DNA of 64,000 nucleotides. It comes from Astropecten irregularis. Its lineage: Eukaryota; Echinodermata; Asteroidea; Paxillosida; Astropectinidae. The notes under the pieces were generated by a model. That model worked only from the letters and a program-made list of their open reading frames with translations, did no database searches and was not told where the DNA came from. Positions 1-12,496 of the stretch are shown one piece after another. Position numbers and translations under genes: made by a program. Numbering within the stretch: the stretch's first letter is position 1; each line of letters begins with the position of its first letter. Where the stretch lies: assembly GCA_963971285.1 (NCBI GenBank), contig OZ020259.1, positions 248,001-312,000 of the forward strand. The letters are read 5' to 3'.

Positions 1-1780
1 ATCAATGGAAATTGAGCACACCGCCCAACCTTTCTAGTTCAGATCAGCAGAGCACGTAGATAAACCTACATGGTCTTTTGGTTTTTACCGACAAACCTAT
101 GCTTACTCATGTGATTCAACATGGCACGTCCACGGCGATAGATCTCAATCCCTTAGCAAACACAACTTATTAGTAATGGTACCATCAGCAAAGACTCGAG
201 GTAAAAATGAAAACTCGTTAACCAGGCAATAAGGGAACAATGAAGGCTGTTACCGCTGAACACTATGGACAATATCCGTCGGCAAAGAGACGGCGCACTG
301 AAGGATGCTACCTGCTATGGTTAACCTGACAAAAGGCTTCAATTCAAGCAATTAAAATGGTAATTTACTACAAATCCTTCACTAAAGCTGATGAACAATG
401 CAAGACAATAGACATACAACAACAGGTCTGTTTGGGCATAGTCTAGGCTATTACTGGTCTGAAGTGGTTTGTATACACGGCAATCCCACACTCCGTGTCG
501 GCAGCTGAGTAGAATTAAAGGATTTTTTTGCCTCTTTATTTTTCTCTCGCCTTGTTCTAAACCGCGTTCAGAATGAGTGGTCCTTGTGTCTATTTGAACA
601 ACATAACGAAAACGTGCGATTGTAAACCCACACACACCACTGCCTCATCCCGTCACATTGAAAACACACGCACATACATCCTTGCTAACTCAATCAGGAG
701 AACCAATTGATTCCACGATCAGTCGCCAAAACACACGTGACTTAACGCCCTGGAGAAGCTTCCACCAATCAAAGACGACGTGGAGACTTTGTAATGCGCA
801 GAACGCAACAGCGCAGGAATGGGCGTGACCTAGCATGCAAATCATGACCTTTACTATACCTGTTGCATGCTTACAATTTTTGAACTCGCGATTACAAGCG
901 TGTGTTATTTTAAAGCTCGTGTTTTCTCCTGGTCCTCAACATAAACACTATTTTGGGATAGGATACCTTAAACTGGGAAAGATCTCGGAAAAAGACGCAT
1001 CGCATAAAGGTGTGGTTAGCTGAGGAAGGAGCGATTTTCAGAGCTTGTTGGCTTGTTTGATGGTTACACGAGCTTAATTGAGCATCACTAAGCCAGGAAA
1101 ATGACTGCTGTACCTGTCGCCTTGCCGTCACCTAGGTAGGTTGAAATCATTTCTTCTGTTTTACACCTTTATGCCTTTGATGAGCCGAACTATCAATATG
1201 TAATATGAATGACAAACTTTTAGAGACAAATTTACTTCTATTACTCGATGAAATGCTTCAAATTAATTTAGTATGGTTAGTTTCTTATATCACATCAAGA
1301 TAGAAGTAATTTCCCTAAAATGATAATCATAATAATTTCCAGAAAATATTCCTTTTAAAATGTTGTCACAAGCAGGAATTATTTGGGTGTAGGCCGTAAT
1401 GTTTCACCTGTATTGGAAACACTTGTAAAATGATAGCTTTTAAAAAATGTTGTTCATAATCATTTTATGTCAATTCACCTCTCTTTCTCAACGTACGGTA
1501 GGCCTACATTGGGCGTTGTATGGATTCTGAGTATTTTGACATGAACTATTTTATATGAAACTGATGAACATTCACAAGTCTTGCGAAATCTCCAAGTGCA
1601 ACATTTCATTTTGAAGACAGACGAAAATTGGGATTTAGTTTATCTTTTTCTATCCATTTTAGAGAGGTTTGTTTCGTTTTTTGTTTGATTTTATTTTGGC
1701 CAAATTGTATCAGGTGCCGCACGCGCCTCTATTGTTTTACATCATATTGATTGTTATATGATGCGCGAGAAAATATAACA

Positions 1781-2121
1781 TTAAAGGTAATCTCATACTT
1801 TGGTTTTTGTCGACGAACTTGTAGATTCATTGGCAGAAATATCAAGACAGATACAGTGACAGTCATCTGTAAAAGTTTCAGTCCCATACGGTGGCCACTT
1901 TTTGAGAAAACAGTGAAAACGCCCATGGAATTAAGTAGAAAGTCTTTTCACCGTTATTTTTGATCTTTTAAAGATCAAAATTGGTTCTACTAGTTTCTAG
2001 AGCAACATTTTAGGCAGAAAAACTTGAGCGGTATGTTTCCACCATCACCATCTTCAATACCCTGTATCAGTTATAGATAAATCTGTTTCGGTATTTTACT
2101 TAAGTATGATACTACCTTCAA
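1781..2121 (-). mobile_element. TTAA MITE, family A (copy 1)
   Basis: Starts TTAAAGGTAATCTCATACTT and ends ACTACCTTCAA. Contains the central palindrome TGATCTTTTAAAGATCA. Same family as 8730, 20785 and 50584. Confidence 0.75.
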
Positions 2122-2978
2122 TGTAAATCCCTCAAGAAAGTAATCCATAAAGTATTGTTGAGCGAAGTCAATATTCACAACATTTACGGGATTTTCAAAC
2201 CAAACTGAGACTACAATACAGTTTAATCTCATGTCTATAAGACGTACGTATAAAGTTTTCGTTCGCTTATTGTCTGTAAATTATTCCTTAAAAATATCCC
2301 TTTAAATTAGAACTCGATGTCATGATTTGAAATTAGGAACAACAAAATATAGGCAACATTTAGACTCTACTTCATGCAAAATTATGTAGACTGTTCAAAA
2401 ACAGCTTTGTTTTTTCTTCAGCCGATTTCCAAAAACATAGACATCGTAAACGCCTTTCATACCATCCGAAATTATCCATCACTTATATCACTTAAGGACT
2501 GTTTAAATCACACGGTCGGGGACAATGTGCCACTTGTAATTTGTAAGCTGCATCTTTCAAGCTGATGACTATTTTAAAAAATTTTCTCATTTGATTTAAA
2601 GCTCATGCATACAGAGCTTGTAAGGATCAATTATAACAACCATGACAATCGCTATACTTCCGTTCTTAAACTTGACTCTGTATAATAACTTTCTTATTAG
2701 AGTGGGAGAAAACTGGCTTTTTACATCCTAAAATGGACAAAAAAAGAAGAGGAATAGTACCCCATTGCAAAACCCACCTTTTAGCATTGTATTTCCTGTC
2801 ATCGTACAATATACTCGCTGACTTGGGTGGAATTATCACTCTTTTATGATTTATATAACCAATCTCGTTGAATTGAAAATAAGGTTCACTTTTGCTACAT
2901 TTCGGTACAATTCAAAATAAACCCGTGTAAGAATCGTTCGTAATTTCCCACTTCTGTTTCGTTTGCACATCTCGTTAT

Positions 2979-3023
2979 GTCTCAACGTTTCGACTAGCCT
3001 GCTCTAGTCATCACCAGGAGACC
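2979..3023 (-). ncRNA. Hammerhead-ribozyme-like motif (copy 1, degenerate)
   Basis: Minus strand: stem I GGTCTC, core CTGGTGA (one change from CTGATGA), hairpin GACTAGAGCAGGCTAGTC, GAAAC and GTTGAGAC closing stem I. It is followed by the family tail ATACCAATTGTCACCATGC (3040-3062). Confidence 0.45.
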
Positions 3024-3974
3024 AAGAGCAGGCTAGATCCACATACCAATTGTCACCATGCAAAGCCTCAAATCTTTCTTATGAAGACAGTGCTGGAAAA
3101 AGGAATTTGAATCGAAAACCCGTTCTGCTGATCACCAATAAACCCTGGTGATAAATGAATACATGTTACTATCCCAAACCATCCCACGGACTTGACAATA
3201 ACACAAATGATATCATATGAGTTATTCCCTGTTGCCGAACTGTTGCTATTCTGTCGCTACTTACCAATTGATGAAGTTTGATATATTGTGGTCTATCTTA
3301 CCCATATAAACCGTTATGTCCATTCTCCATCGGTCGTTATTTGTGATTTATGGATTTAATTCCATTTTAAGATCTTGACACAAAGGGCCTGTAAATGACA
3401 CGGTACAGTGGCTGCAATCATTGGCCTGTTTGTGAATTATTGGGGATGATTACGGTCGCCTTTCAAATTACTTAAATTGCTTTGAAACAAAACGGAACGG
3501 CGTCTGCAACACGTGCATGTGGTCATTCTGAAGCTTCTTACCAATTAGACCTTTCTCATTATTCTGTCAGTTTGTTTATTTTTCAGTCTTGTTGGGGTGT
3601 TTGTTTGTTTGTTTGTTTATCGTTAGTAAAGATGTCTTTGTGTTTATTTCTTTATTCGTTAATTTCTATTTCTTTCACATTTGAACATGAGAAGGCGTGG
3701 CAATTCCGTATTAACATAGGGCGGATTTATGTTTAAAGGGATCCAAATTTCGCTTTCAGCAATGTTGAATGTTGGTTTGTAATTGATGGCTTTGTTTGCC
3801 ACAAACTACGCAATCGTCTGAAAGTGCCCCAGGCATTGAACATTGTGAAATGAAATATCATTAGTAAGAAACAGCAGCTGTGATGGGCAGACTGGTTCCT
3901 TTAATTACAAACAGAGTTAATGAATCAGTTCTCATGGCTGAGCTGCTGTCTTCACAAGAAAAGACAAGAAAAAG

Positions 3975-4041
3975 AACCAAAAAACAACAAGAAAAACAAT
4001 AACATCAACAAGAAAACAACAGCAACAGCAATAACAAAAGC

Positions 4042-4073
<32 letters not shown>

Positions 4074-4122
4074 GAAAACAACAACAACAACAACAACAAT
4101 AACAACAATAACAACAACAACT
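3975..4122 (+). repeat. (CAA)n / (ACA)n microsatellite
   Basis: Interrupted trinucleotide repeat, purest at 4038-4122. All ORFs across it are low-complexity artefacts. Confidence 0.95.
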
Positions 4123-5621
4123 CTCTTTATGATGTTTGTTACAATAATTCGCGTCAATTTGCTCCAGAACTTGACCAAAAAAAGAAAGCATTTGACAAGA
4201 ACCATTTCTCGTCATCTGGCAATTTTCACCTGTCGTTTGAAGTTTATTTCCCTTCCTTTTCACACGAACATAAAGAACAAAGACTAATTCTGTCACTTGG
4301 ACAGGTATATCAAGGAACAGTATATAACCTAATTACTCGAGTTTTATTGCACTAAATAATCACTCAACATCAGTGGTTTCATCACCACGACACCGTGTAA
4401 ACCCAATCACTCACAGGGAGTCTTATTAATAACGATAAAACGAAGACCGACAAATTACACGCAGCAACTTGTTCGGAGCGTGTCGCTGGAAACACGACAC
4501 CCGTCAAAATCCCCCAGAGATCGGGCGGCTTGGCTGGCCAGGCCACGCTGACTTAACGATGTGATATAATTAGACTGATTCCCTGCCGATTGCCTTGTCT
4601 ATGGCTTTGTTTTAGTACAGCAGACGCGTCTATATCCCTTTGCGGGTTGTATATATTAAATCCTTGTTTGATACTGATGGGATAATATCATATATATTCC
4701 CAGCAGAGATTTGTATTCACCCTATGTCCTTATGGGAGCTAGAGGGATGCAATCGGGACTTGTACTGTATGTTATAGAATCACTTCCTAGGCACACGATA
4801 AACCGATGAAATTAATGAAATTACTTTCAACTCAAATATGCACTCTTCTAAGTGAGGATCGCTAAATTTAATCTGGGAATTAATTTTGTCCCTAATTTTT
4901 CATTATTAATTCATCATTTTGAACTCATTAAAAATCAAAATGTGGCCTGCGTGTTTTAAACGGGTCAAACAATCGATTTTATGTAATATTACAAACCGTT
5001 TGTTAAATTAGAACCAAGTAAGGGCCACAAGGCATTTCTCTTTCCAATTATACTAAATGATTTCACTCAGCTGAAGTCTGAATTCTGCCTGGCATACGCC
5101 CCTATTATAATACACAGTATGTTAGCATAGCATGTCAAAGCACCAAACACTGAATGCTAAATGTTTGCAGTCAAATAAATCACAGGAAATGTTTCAAGAG
5201 AAAAACGATTCTTTAGGAAAGAACTGATTCTGAATAGAGAATTAAACTTGACCATCCAATATTCCTGGCCTGGCCATGAATAATTCTAGAGATCATACAT
5301 GTCAGAAACATCGATTTGAAACTGTTCCAAATCCTGCGAAACTATCCCAAACCGAAAGAGTTTTTTTCGTTGGTTCACTTTCACCTTGCTGAAATTCAAG
5401 TCGCTAGGCCGAATTTGCTGATCAAAGAATCTGTGAAACACCTTACGGTGTTGAAACATGTCTATATCCGATCATTTGTTTTATCAAACAACTTATACGC
5501 CCTCAACAGACTCCAGAGTTTACTTCCTGTCAATGGTTTATTGCTTTTGCGATTAGAAACACTGAAGAAAAATCTTGAGACGTGAATATGACAAATAAAT
5601 CAAGCATATAATAATTTATCA

Positions 5622-5669
5622 GGTCTTCTGATGAAGACTAGAGCAGGCTATAGTCGAAACGTTGGGACC
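5622..5669 (+). ncRNA. Hammerhead-ribozyme-like motif (copy 2)
   Basis: GGTC stem I, CTGATGA core, GACTA...TAGTC hairpin with a two-base insertion, GAAAC, GTT, then GGGACC closing stem I. The same family tail follows (about 5737-5780). Confidence 0.45.
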
Positions 5670-5777
5670 TAACGAGAAGTGCGGACGAAATAGAAGTGCG
5701 AAAGTCCGAACGATTCTTACATTGTGTTTCCGCAAACCGATCCATATACCAATTGTCACCATGCAAAGCTTCAAATC

Positions 5778-5820
5778 TTTCTACAAATAAATCAAATTGC
5801 AGATTTATTTGTAGAAAGTT
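5778..5820. repeat. Short perfect hairpin
   Basis: CTTTCTACAAATAAATC pairs with GATTTATTTGTAGAAAG, 17 bp arms and an AAATTGCA-type loop, immediately after the tail of hammerhead-like repeat copy 2. Confidence 0.85.
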
Positions 5821-6835
5821 CCCACTTTCTTGTTGATGTTTAATTTCCCATAATAGAGAGGAAATATACTGATTTGTTTGTCATTCATACTCGAGTTCCA
5901 TGAATTCATCGGTCATCACTATCAGCAGTCGTTGAATCCGTTTGACTTATTTCCATCATTATGCAAATTCCTCGTCATCAGGGCTCAACACAACCACTGC
6001 AAGGGCAGCCATTATTCCCCTACTCGCACTTTCATTGCATGAATCATATCATTCTCTTATCTCTATTAAAATATGCTTGAAGTTGTTGTAAACACCTGAT
6101 TATTTTTGAACATCTGGCTTGAAAAAAAAACAATCAATAGAGAGGAATTCCTCGAATATTCTACACAACGAATTGTCTGCAGTTAATTGCTTGTATAGTC
6201 TAATAAGACAGTTAATTAAATCTAGCTATACTATCACAAATCCTGAAAATCAATGACTGATTTTCCTCTGGTAGAACAACCAAATAAAGTACAGAATAAC
6301 ATCAGTGGGGGTTTAAACTGGCTTTACCGTCTGTTACCCCTAAGGCCGTCCTTCAGTGCATCGTCACACATGATCAACATTATCATTTTTCATTTTATTT
6401 TTTTGAGTATATGAAAGAACCAACAGTTGTTCATAATATTGATTTTGTTCGTTCAGCTGAGTTTCAGTGCGTATGTAATATTCGTGTACTCTCTCTGTTT
6501 ATTTATGACCATGATTATTATTTTTAATTTGATGCCGAACATCTTTGCTCGGTGTTGGTTTGCATAATCACTATTTTCCATTTTATAAATTCCACACAAT
6601 ACATTTTACCTCTGCGAAACATTCCCCTGTAAAATATTGATATTTGGGGGAAATATCTGTTAATTCTCAAAAGAAAGAAGTAAGAAATAAATAAATAAAT
6701 CGTATTTACTGATATTTAGTATAAAAAACCGAAATGAAACACACGTACAGAAATTAACTTACCAAACAGACATAATAAGTTCTTATTTTTCGATATGAAA
6801 CACACAGCCTCTGTAAAATATAAACCAACTGAACT

Positions 6836-7075
6836 GGGCCAATTTCATAGAGCTGCTTAAGCACCAAACTTTGTTTAAGCACCAAAAACCTTGGACAATA
6901 AAATCAGTATGCCAGCCAAAACTCCTTGTGAGCGTTTTGCTCAGCAAACAATGGCCGAATGCAAGTCAAAAGCAGTAAACTTCACATGAAAATTTGGTTG
7001 GTAATCCTGTTTGATCAAGGAAGACTTTTCATGCTTAAGCAAATTTTGGTGTTTAAGCAGCTCTATGAAATTGAC
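6836..7075 (+). mobile_element. MITE, GGGCCAATTTCAT family (copy 1)
   Basis: About 240 bp with imperfect terminal inverted repeats GGGCCAATTTCATAGAGC and GCTCTATGAAATTGACC. Both ends also repeat GCTTAAGCACCAAA-type subterminal sequence. Confidence 0.85.
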
Positions 7076-8053
7076 CTCTGAATGTATAAAACATGTCAGA
7101 GCCATGCAATGTATCGCCACTTTAGTAATCCGTTGCTATATTTTATGCAATATTATTTGAGTGAATTTTAATTGTAGTCACGTTGGACGCGATCTACCAC
7201 TGCCGCTTAACGGCTGTTCTGTAAATCATTATTATTGTGTGTTTATTCCGGCGATTATCTGTTTGTATTTTATTATGTCCTGTTTGTTCGTCTATGCCAT
7301 TAACTAGCTGTCTGTTCAATCCAGAGATGAATAGCACTTCCATACGATCTTTGACAATAGAATAAAATATTCGTCCCATCGCTGAGAATAAAGCATCTTT
7401 GATCCCTAAAACCTATTATTATAATGTTGCATGCAGCGCGCCATAGGGATGTATAATTAGCTCAGGTATCCGATGATTTGTCATGTTAATTGATTTAAAT
7501 AATAAATATCACGTCATTTGGAGTTGAAAGCGCGCAGACAATTACAAAAACTCTTCATCAGAGCAGACTAATCATAATAATAGAGCCTGGAATTGTATGA
7601 TTATGGTTCTAAGCAGTTGCCATGGATATACATGATGCTTTGTATATCCTTTTCAGTAGAATTTGTCCAGGATAATTAATGATGCGCACCTAACCTCTCA
7701 CGTGCATGTACAATGATAATGGTTCGCCCTATGGTGGTGGAATAGTCGTTTTACTGACACATCACAGAAATCATCTACTTTTTGTTGAGTGGAAAAAACT
7801 TACGAATATTATTCACAATCCGTCAATATAGAATGCTCTGTTATAATGACGGACAACTTGCTATATCAATCTGACAATGCTCCCATATTTGTGATTGTAA
7901 GCGAAACTTCACATCAATTTTAAATTCCTGCAACTGGCAGATTACATGTCAGACGATTAATCAAAGACGAATTAAGAATGATTCTCTTTCAATTTGCACC
8001 ACGTGTTTGCCTAACTGCATTGGTGATGTTCTCCGTTTGTGAAACCTAATTAT

Positions 8054-8414
8054 TTAAAGGTATAATACATGATTGGTAAAGGTCATAGAACAGCACTCAT
8101 ACTTTATCTGATCCAGCATGTACACTGATAAACCTGTGAAAATTTGAGCTCAATCAGACATCTGAGTCATGAGGAAATAGCGAAACCCCGACTCAATTTT
8201 TCTTATAAAACATAAAGAATGGTTTAGATCTTACCCCGAGAGCAAAACTGTTTTTGGTCTTTGTTTAACTAATTTCTGGATAAATACACCATTTCAGGCT
8301 GAAATATTTTAACGGTATGTTTCTACCATCACCATCTTCATACCCTGAAAGTTAAATGTAAATCTGTGAATATTTCTGTTGGGGTTTGTTTCTAATCCTG
8401 TACTGTACCTTTAA
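8054..8414 (+). mobile_element. TTAA MITE, family B (copy 1)
   Basis: TTAAAGGTATAATACATG at the left and GTACCTTTAA at the right, 361 bp. Shares the block TATGTTTCTACCATCACC with family A. Other copies are at 22437 and 52189. Flanking TTAA and terminal AAAGG point to piggyBac-type mobilisation (inference). Confidence 0.75.
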
Positions 8415-8729
8415 GGACTGCATCACCTGTTTTATACTTGCTTCATTAAGATGACTTGTGTAGACGGAGTGCGTGTTTGATGTAGCATGTCAATGATACA
8501 CGTGTTGCAATACGACCGCATGGTCTCAACTTGTGTCAGTCTGATGTGATATTTAACAAACAGAATATTGCTGATTGCACCGCACGTGCCCTTAGGAAAT
8601 TAGATTGATATACTAAAGGTTGAGTTGCACAAGCTGCTTGCTTGAAATGGTTCATTTCTTTTATTTAATCACTTCTCTTGTGGACAAAATTGCCCACGGA
8701 CATGAAACAATGAAACGGTCGAAAACATT

Positions 8730-9090
8730 TTAAAGGTAGCTTCCTACCTAGGTTTTTGTCAAAGAAATGCAGATTCATGCTGGACACAAATATCAAGAAA
8801 GATACAGTAATAGTCATCTGTGAAAATTTCAGTCCCGTACCGTGCCCACTTTTTGAGAAAACAGTGAAAAACGGCCATAGTATTTCTTAAGTCTTTTCTC
8901 TTTTATTTTTGATCTTTAAAAGATCAAAAATAATTCCGGTCACTGGTTTGTATTCTTTTCTGGATAAATACAGCATTTCAGGCAAAAAAGGTTGACGGTA
9001 TGTTTCTACCATCACAATCTTTATACCCTGTAAGTTATAGGTACATCTGTGAAGAGTTCTGTTTCGGTATGCTACCAAAGTACTGCCTTT
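8730..9090 (-). mobile_element. TTAA MITE, family A (copy 2)
   Basis: TTAAAGGTAGCTTCCTACC to about TACTGCCTTTC, with central TTTGATCTTTAAAAGATCA. The right end is degraded. Confidence 0.7.
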
Positions 9091-9186
9091 CTTTCAAATG
9101 AATTAGTCGTTACTGACATGCATAAGTTCCACTAGAATTGCGCTTATACAATTTCTAATGAAGGGGTATTGTTTCAAAATCTTTCT

Positions 9187-9301
9187 TTGGGGCCCGGTGG
9201 GTGGGGTCCTGTGGGTGGGGCCCGGTGGGTGGGGCCCGGTGGGTGGGGCCCGGTGGGCGGTGTCCTGCGGGCGGTGTCCTGCGGGTGGGGTTCTGTGGGT
9301 C
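9187..9301 (+). repeat. G-rich minisatellite (about 8 units of 14-15 bp)
   Basis: Units based on GGGGCCCGGTGGGT and GGTGTCCTGCGGGC. It has many runs of three to four G on the plus strand and so G-quadruplex potential. Confidence 0.9.
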
Positions 9302-10169
9302 ATTTTTGCCGATTACTTTAAACTGGATTCGATTCACACTCGAATTTTGGGTCTAAAACATAAAAGAAGGGCAAGCCTAACTTTTGCATGTTCATATCTC
9401 CCGACCAAAATCATTAATAATCATAAAAGAAGAAAGGAAAATGAAAAAGAGATTAATTTGTTCTTCAAAATAAGTTTATGCGTCGCATCAGACTAAGAGA
9501 TTTAAGCATGGAGCGGCAGGTCGTTGGGGCGTAACGTGTAAATGACTGTATAACTGGCTGTTATTGCATTGCACCTGTAGCTTACAAACACCAGGAAAAC
9601 ATATAGCTAAGGATGATTACACAGAGCATTTATAAGAGGCGCAGGATCTGATCATAAAAATCATTTTAAGTCTCAACCGACAGGGCACATTCATTCTAAA
9701 CATGGTCTTGTTTAATCCGTGTCGCGAGCGTGCCTATTATCATAGTTTGTACCGGGCTAAGAGCGCCTCAGCCCCGGCAGACGTGAAGGAACAGACCGCT
9801 AGCTGACTCCCAGTCTCGGTCTTTTGTACTTTTCGAAACAAAAGCAATGAAAATTGGTTAATGGAGTCACAACCGCTCATTTTGATGCTGCCTGAAATGG
9901 CACGAACTTTCTGACATTTAGAATCCATTTGCAGCGGTCCTTTATGCCGGTAATTGCTTCAATTTCTTTGTGTTTTTAATTGAGAACAAACCCATTACTA
10001 TGGAAACGGCTGCCTCAAGATTCATTTGTCATGAATGCAGAAAACGGTAATGGATGCTAATGGTTTCATATTGTCTTTTGTAAAGACAGTAGACTGTTAG
10101 GTGACCATTGTAAGCGCATACCAGGTGGTCTATTCCTGCTCCACATTGTCAAACATCTTTATCTAGTAA

Positions 10170-10429
10170 TATGGATCGGTTTGCGGAAACACCATGTAAG
10201 AATCGTCCGTACTTTCACACTTCTATTTCGTTCGCACTTCTCGTAAGGTCTCAACGTTTCGACTAGCCTGCTCTAGTCATCATCAGGAGACCAGAGCAGT
10301 GTATTCAAAACGTTGAGACCTTACGAGAAGTGCGAACGAAATAGAAGTGCGAAAGTATGAACGATTCTTACATCATGGTGCTTCCGCAAACCGATCCACA
10401 TACCAATTGTCACCATGCAAAGCCTCAAA
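10170..10429. mobile_element. Fold-back element with ~90-bp inverted arms and a hammerhead-like loop
   Basis: The left arm (10170-10259) and right arm (10306-10402) are near-perfect inverted copies, from GGATCGGTTTGCGG to CCGCAAACCGATCC. The loop holds the hammerhead-like motif described separately. The flanks repeat TCTTTATCTAGTAA (10156-10169) and TCTTTATCCAGTAA (10430-10443), a likely target duplication with one mismatch. Confidence 0.8.
10247..10292 (-). ncRNA. Hammerhead-ribozyme-like motif (copy 3)
   Basis: Minus strand: GGTCTC, CTGATGA, one extra base, GACTAGAGCAGGCTAGTC, GAAAC, GTT, GAGACC. Stem I is 6 bp, stem II 6 bp with a 6-base loop, stem III minimal. This is the layout described for Penelope-like-element hammerheads, which act best as dimers. 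Confidence 0.5.
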
Positions 10430-10479
10430 TCTTTATCCAGTAACTTTATTCCCTTCCTCCAGATCATGTTTTCATATTT

Positions 10480-10620
10480 TCCTTTGTTCACTTTTCAACA
10501 AATTTTAACTTATCATTATTATTATTGATTAATTTTAAGTCATTGAAAAACAAACAAAGATAAGTTGACTGGAGCGGGATTCGAACCAGCGCTCTTATAC
10601 CAACTGAGCTATCCAGTCCT
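10480..10620 (-). mobile_element. tRNA-derived SINE (family 1, copy 1)
   Basis: On the minus strand the head begins GACTGGATAGCTCAGTTGG (box A) with GGTTCGAATCC (box B) and an acceptor-stem-like TCCAGTC pairing with GACTGGA. The anticodon arm is deleted. It is followed by a TTTGTTCACTTTTCA-type tail. Not a functional tRNA gene. Confidence 0.75.
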
Positions 10621-11969
10621 ATGTTGGTTATAGTTTGTTTGATATGATAAGGCTTGGTTGGTTGGTCGGTAGGTCTTTTAGCAAAATCCTGGTCGAAATG
10701 TTTGGCTTGTATTTTTTTTCTCATTAGTAACTGAAAGTACAACCAATCTACCATGTTCAATCAGTATATTATCTGCACTCTCTCCCGTGTAATTATTCCC
10801 AATTGGTTGATAATTATTCATGTATACTAATTTGTTCGGTTTCGGTAAAATGCATCCGAATATTCTGTGCTGTGGCCCGTGAATGTTGTCGATGTTATAA
10901 GTTACAAGTCGCAATTAGCGCTGTATAATGACATTGAAAGGACCCAGTAATAGATTCTAGACGCTACAAAGTGCAATGTATAAACACTGGTATAGCATGA
11001 CCACGTGTGTAAGTTGCGCTGCCAATTCCAGCGCTAACATGAAGCCTACTCATGAAAGTCGGCAGTATGTTTTTCATGCAGCGATGCGTAACGGGCGTGG
11101 TGGACTGACAAAAACAAAATGTGGCGCCGTACAGACTGGCCATTGGATGGGGGAGTCACATTTAACAAAATTGGAATTCAATACGCGATCTACATAATTA
11201 ATAGACTGTAGAAAGTGAAGTCATCATATTCGATTCGGTTGACAAAGAATCCCAATTTGTTGGTTCAATTTATTGTTTCTCGATGGCAGGTAAGGATTTT
11301 TCTCATCAAGAAATACGACGACACAAACCAAGGTCAACCCGTAGAAAAATTAGCACTGATGAGCCGACGTGTAGCCTTTTAGGGCTTGTATATAAACTAC
11401 TTAATGACGACACTCTGCTCTTTGGGGAAAAACAGAGACGAAGAAAAAAAGGAAACATTGATTAAAGAATCTTCCTGTAGAAATGTTGTCTCTAGTCAAA
11501 TACGTAGTTCACCTCGATCTGATTCTATACCGGTATGAACTTGAAGTTTTGTAGTTCGAGTTTTGAGTCAAAATTCTTCTGCAAATAATGTATTTTTGTT
11601 TTGTTCCGTAATCGTTTGGGGATCCCATAATTATTCAGTCAGACCGAATTGTGCAAAATTTATAAATTTATGTACTTATCATCAGTTACAAGTTACATCG
11701 AGAACGAAAAATATGAAAAGTATTCCTTTGGATCCTTCCTACTATACCGGTACATCATAGGTGATCTTTGCTGTTTGCATGGAGACGTGTACTTGGTTGA
11801 ACAGGTTCTCGTCATCATCGCAACAGGTGTATGATAATTTCAGTTTCGTTCACTATGAATGGACAAACTTGTGCTACTGCAAGTTCTTATAATGCACATA
11901 CCTAAAGTAGGAGGATTGTCAGGTTGTTGGGTTTGATACTATGTAATGTTCTCTCTGTTCTTCTCATAG

Positions 11970-12496
11970 GTATTCCTTATGGCAGCCTGCCATTACTACA
12001 AGTCGGTCTATACCGTCATCTTTATACCCTCTACCAGGCAGTGATAAACGAGATGTAGCATCTAACCTACCAGCTACTACGAGGACCTTATTCCCTTACC
12101 CTAGCCACATTACCCCCTTACCCATCCACCCAATACCCCCTGGTATGACACCTCAATGCCTCCGTGTTCCTATCCCTCTACATCAACTAGCACAGCAGTC
12201 CTTTCACCATCATAACCGTCAGATTCACCATCTTGGCCCCACGGCATCAATCACCACTACACACCCTGTGAAGGACAGGGAGTCTAGTACCATGATGGGA
12301 CAACAGGTGTCATCATCAGGTACACTCATCCCACGAGCACTGCCCCTCCCATCGGACATCCGTAGACCACTCCCACTGATCTACAACTTCACTGCATCTG
12401 ATCTAGATAGCGCATTGTATGGTTACGTCAGAACTACACAGGAACCTCCCTGCGGAATGAGATGCGCCATGTCAGGTCTGAGGCTGCACCAATCAG
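11970..12496 (+). CDS. PRDM14: PRDM14 exon: N-terminal proline-rich region
   Basis: The acceptor is TTCTCATAG at 11961-11969 and the donor is CAG|GTTAGT at 12496. The frame is open across the whole exon and rich in Pro, Ser, Thr and His. Near its end lies [14 protein letters not shown] followed by a Cys/Gly stretch and SGLRL, which lines up with the FTEEDL..LYG..SGL segment of vertebrate PRDM14. The exon ends in phase 1. The ATG at 12145 is an internal candidate start, but the frame is open upstream back to the acceptor. Confidence 0.85.

Larger units (their letters stand above)
1..11969. other. Intergenic region upstream of the first recognisable PRDM14 exon
   Basis: I see no convincing coding exon here. 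Open frames are short, AT-rich and without recognisable domains. The stretch holds the MITEs, fold-back element, SINE, microsatellite and minisatellite listed separately. The PRDM14 promoter and any upstream exon must lie here or further left, but I could not place them. The rest (roughly 1-1780, 2122-2978, 4123-5621, 5821-6835, 7076-8053, 9302-10169 and 10621-11969) is AT-rich sequence with nothing I can name. Confidence 0.6.

Noticed and set aside
3920-4296. Several ORFs across the CAA repeat
   Set aside because: Low-complexity products of a microsatellite present in several frames at once.
9103-9496. ORFs on both strands across the G-rich minisatellite
   Set aside because: Repeat-driven Pro/Gly/Thr strings with no domain.
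11281-11289. ATGGCAG|GTAAGG as the first PRDM14 exon
   Set aside because: A good start and donor, but phase 1, whereas the exon at 11970 needs two carried-over bases; joining them meets a stop.
12145-12147. ATG 12145 as the certain PRDM14 start
   Set aside because: The frame is open upstream to a good acceptor and the upstream residues resemble the Pro-rich N-terminus of the family; kept only as an alternative.
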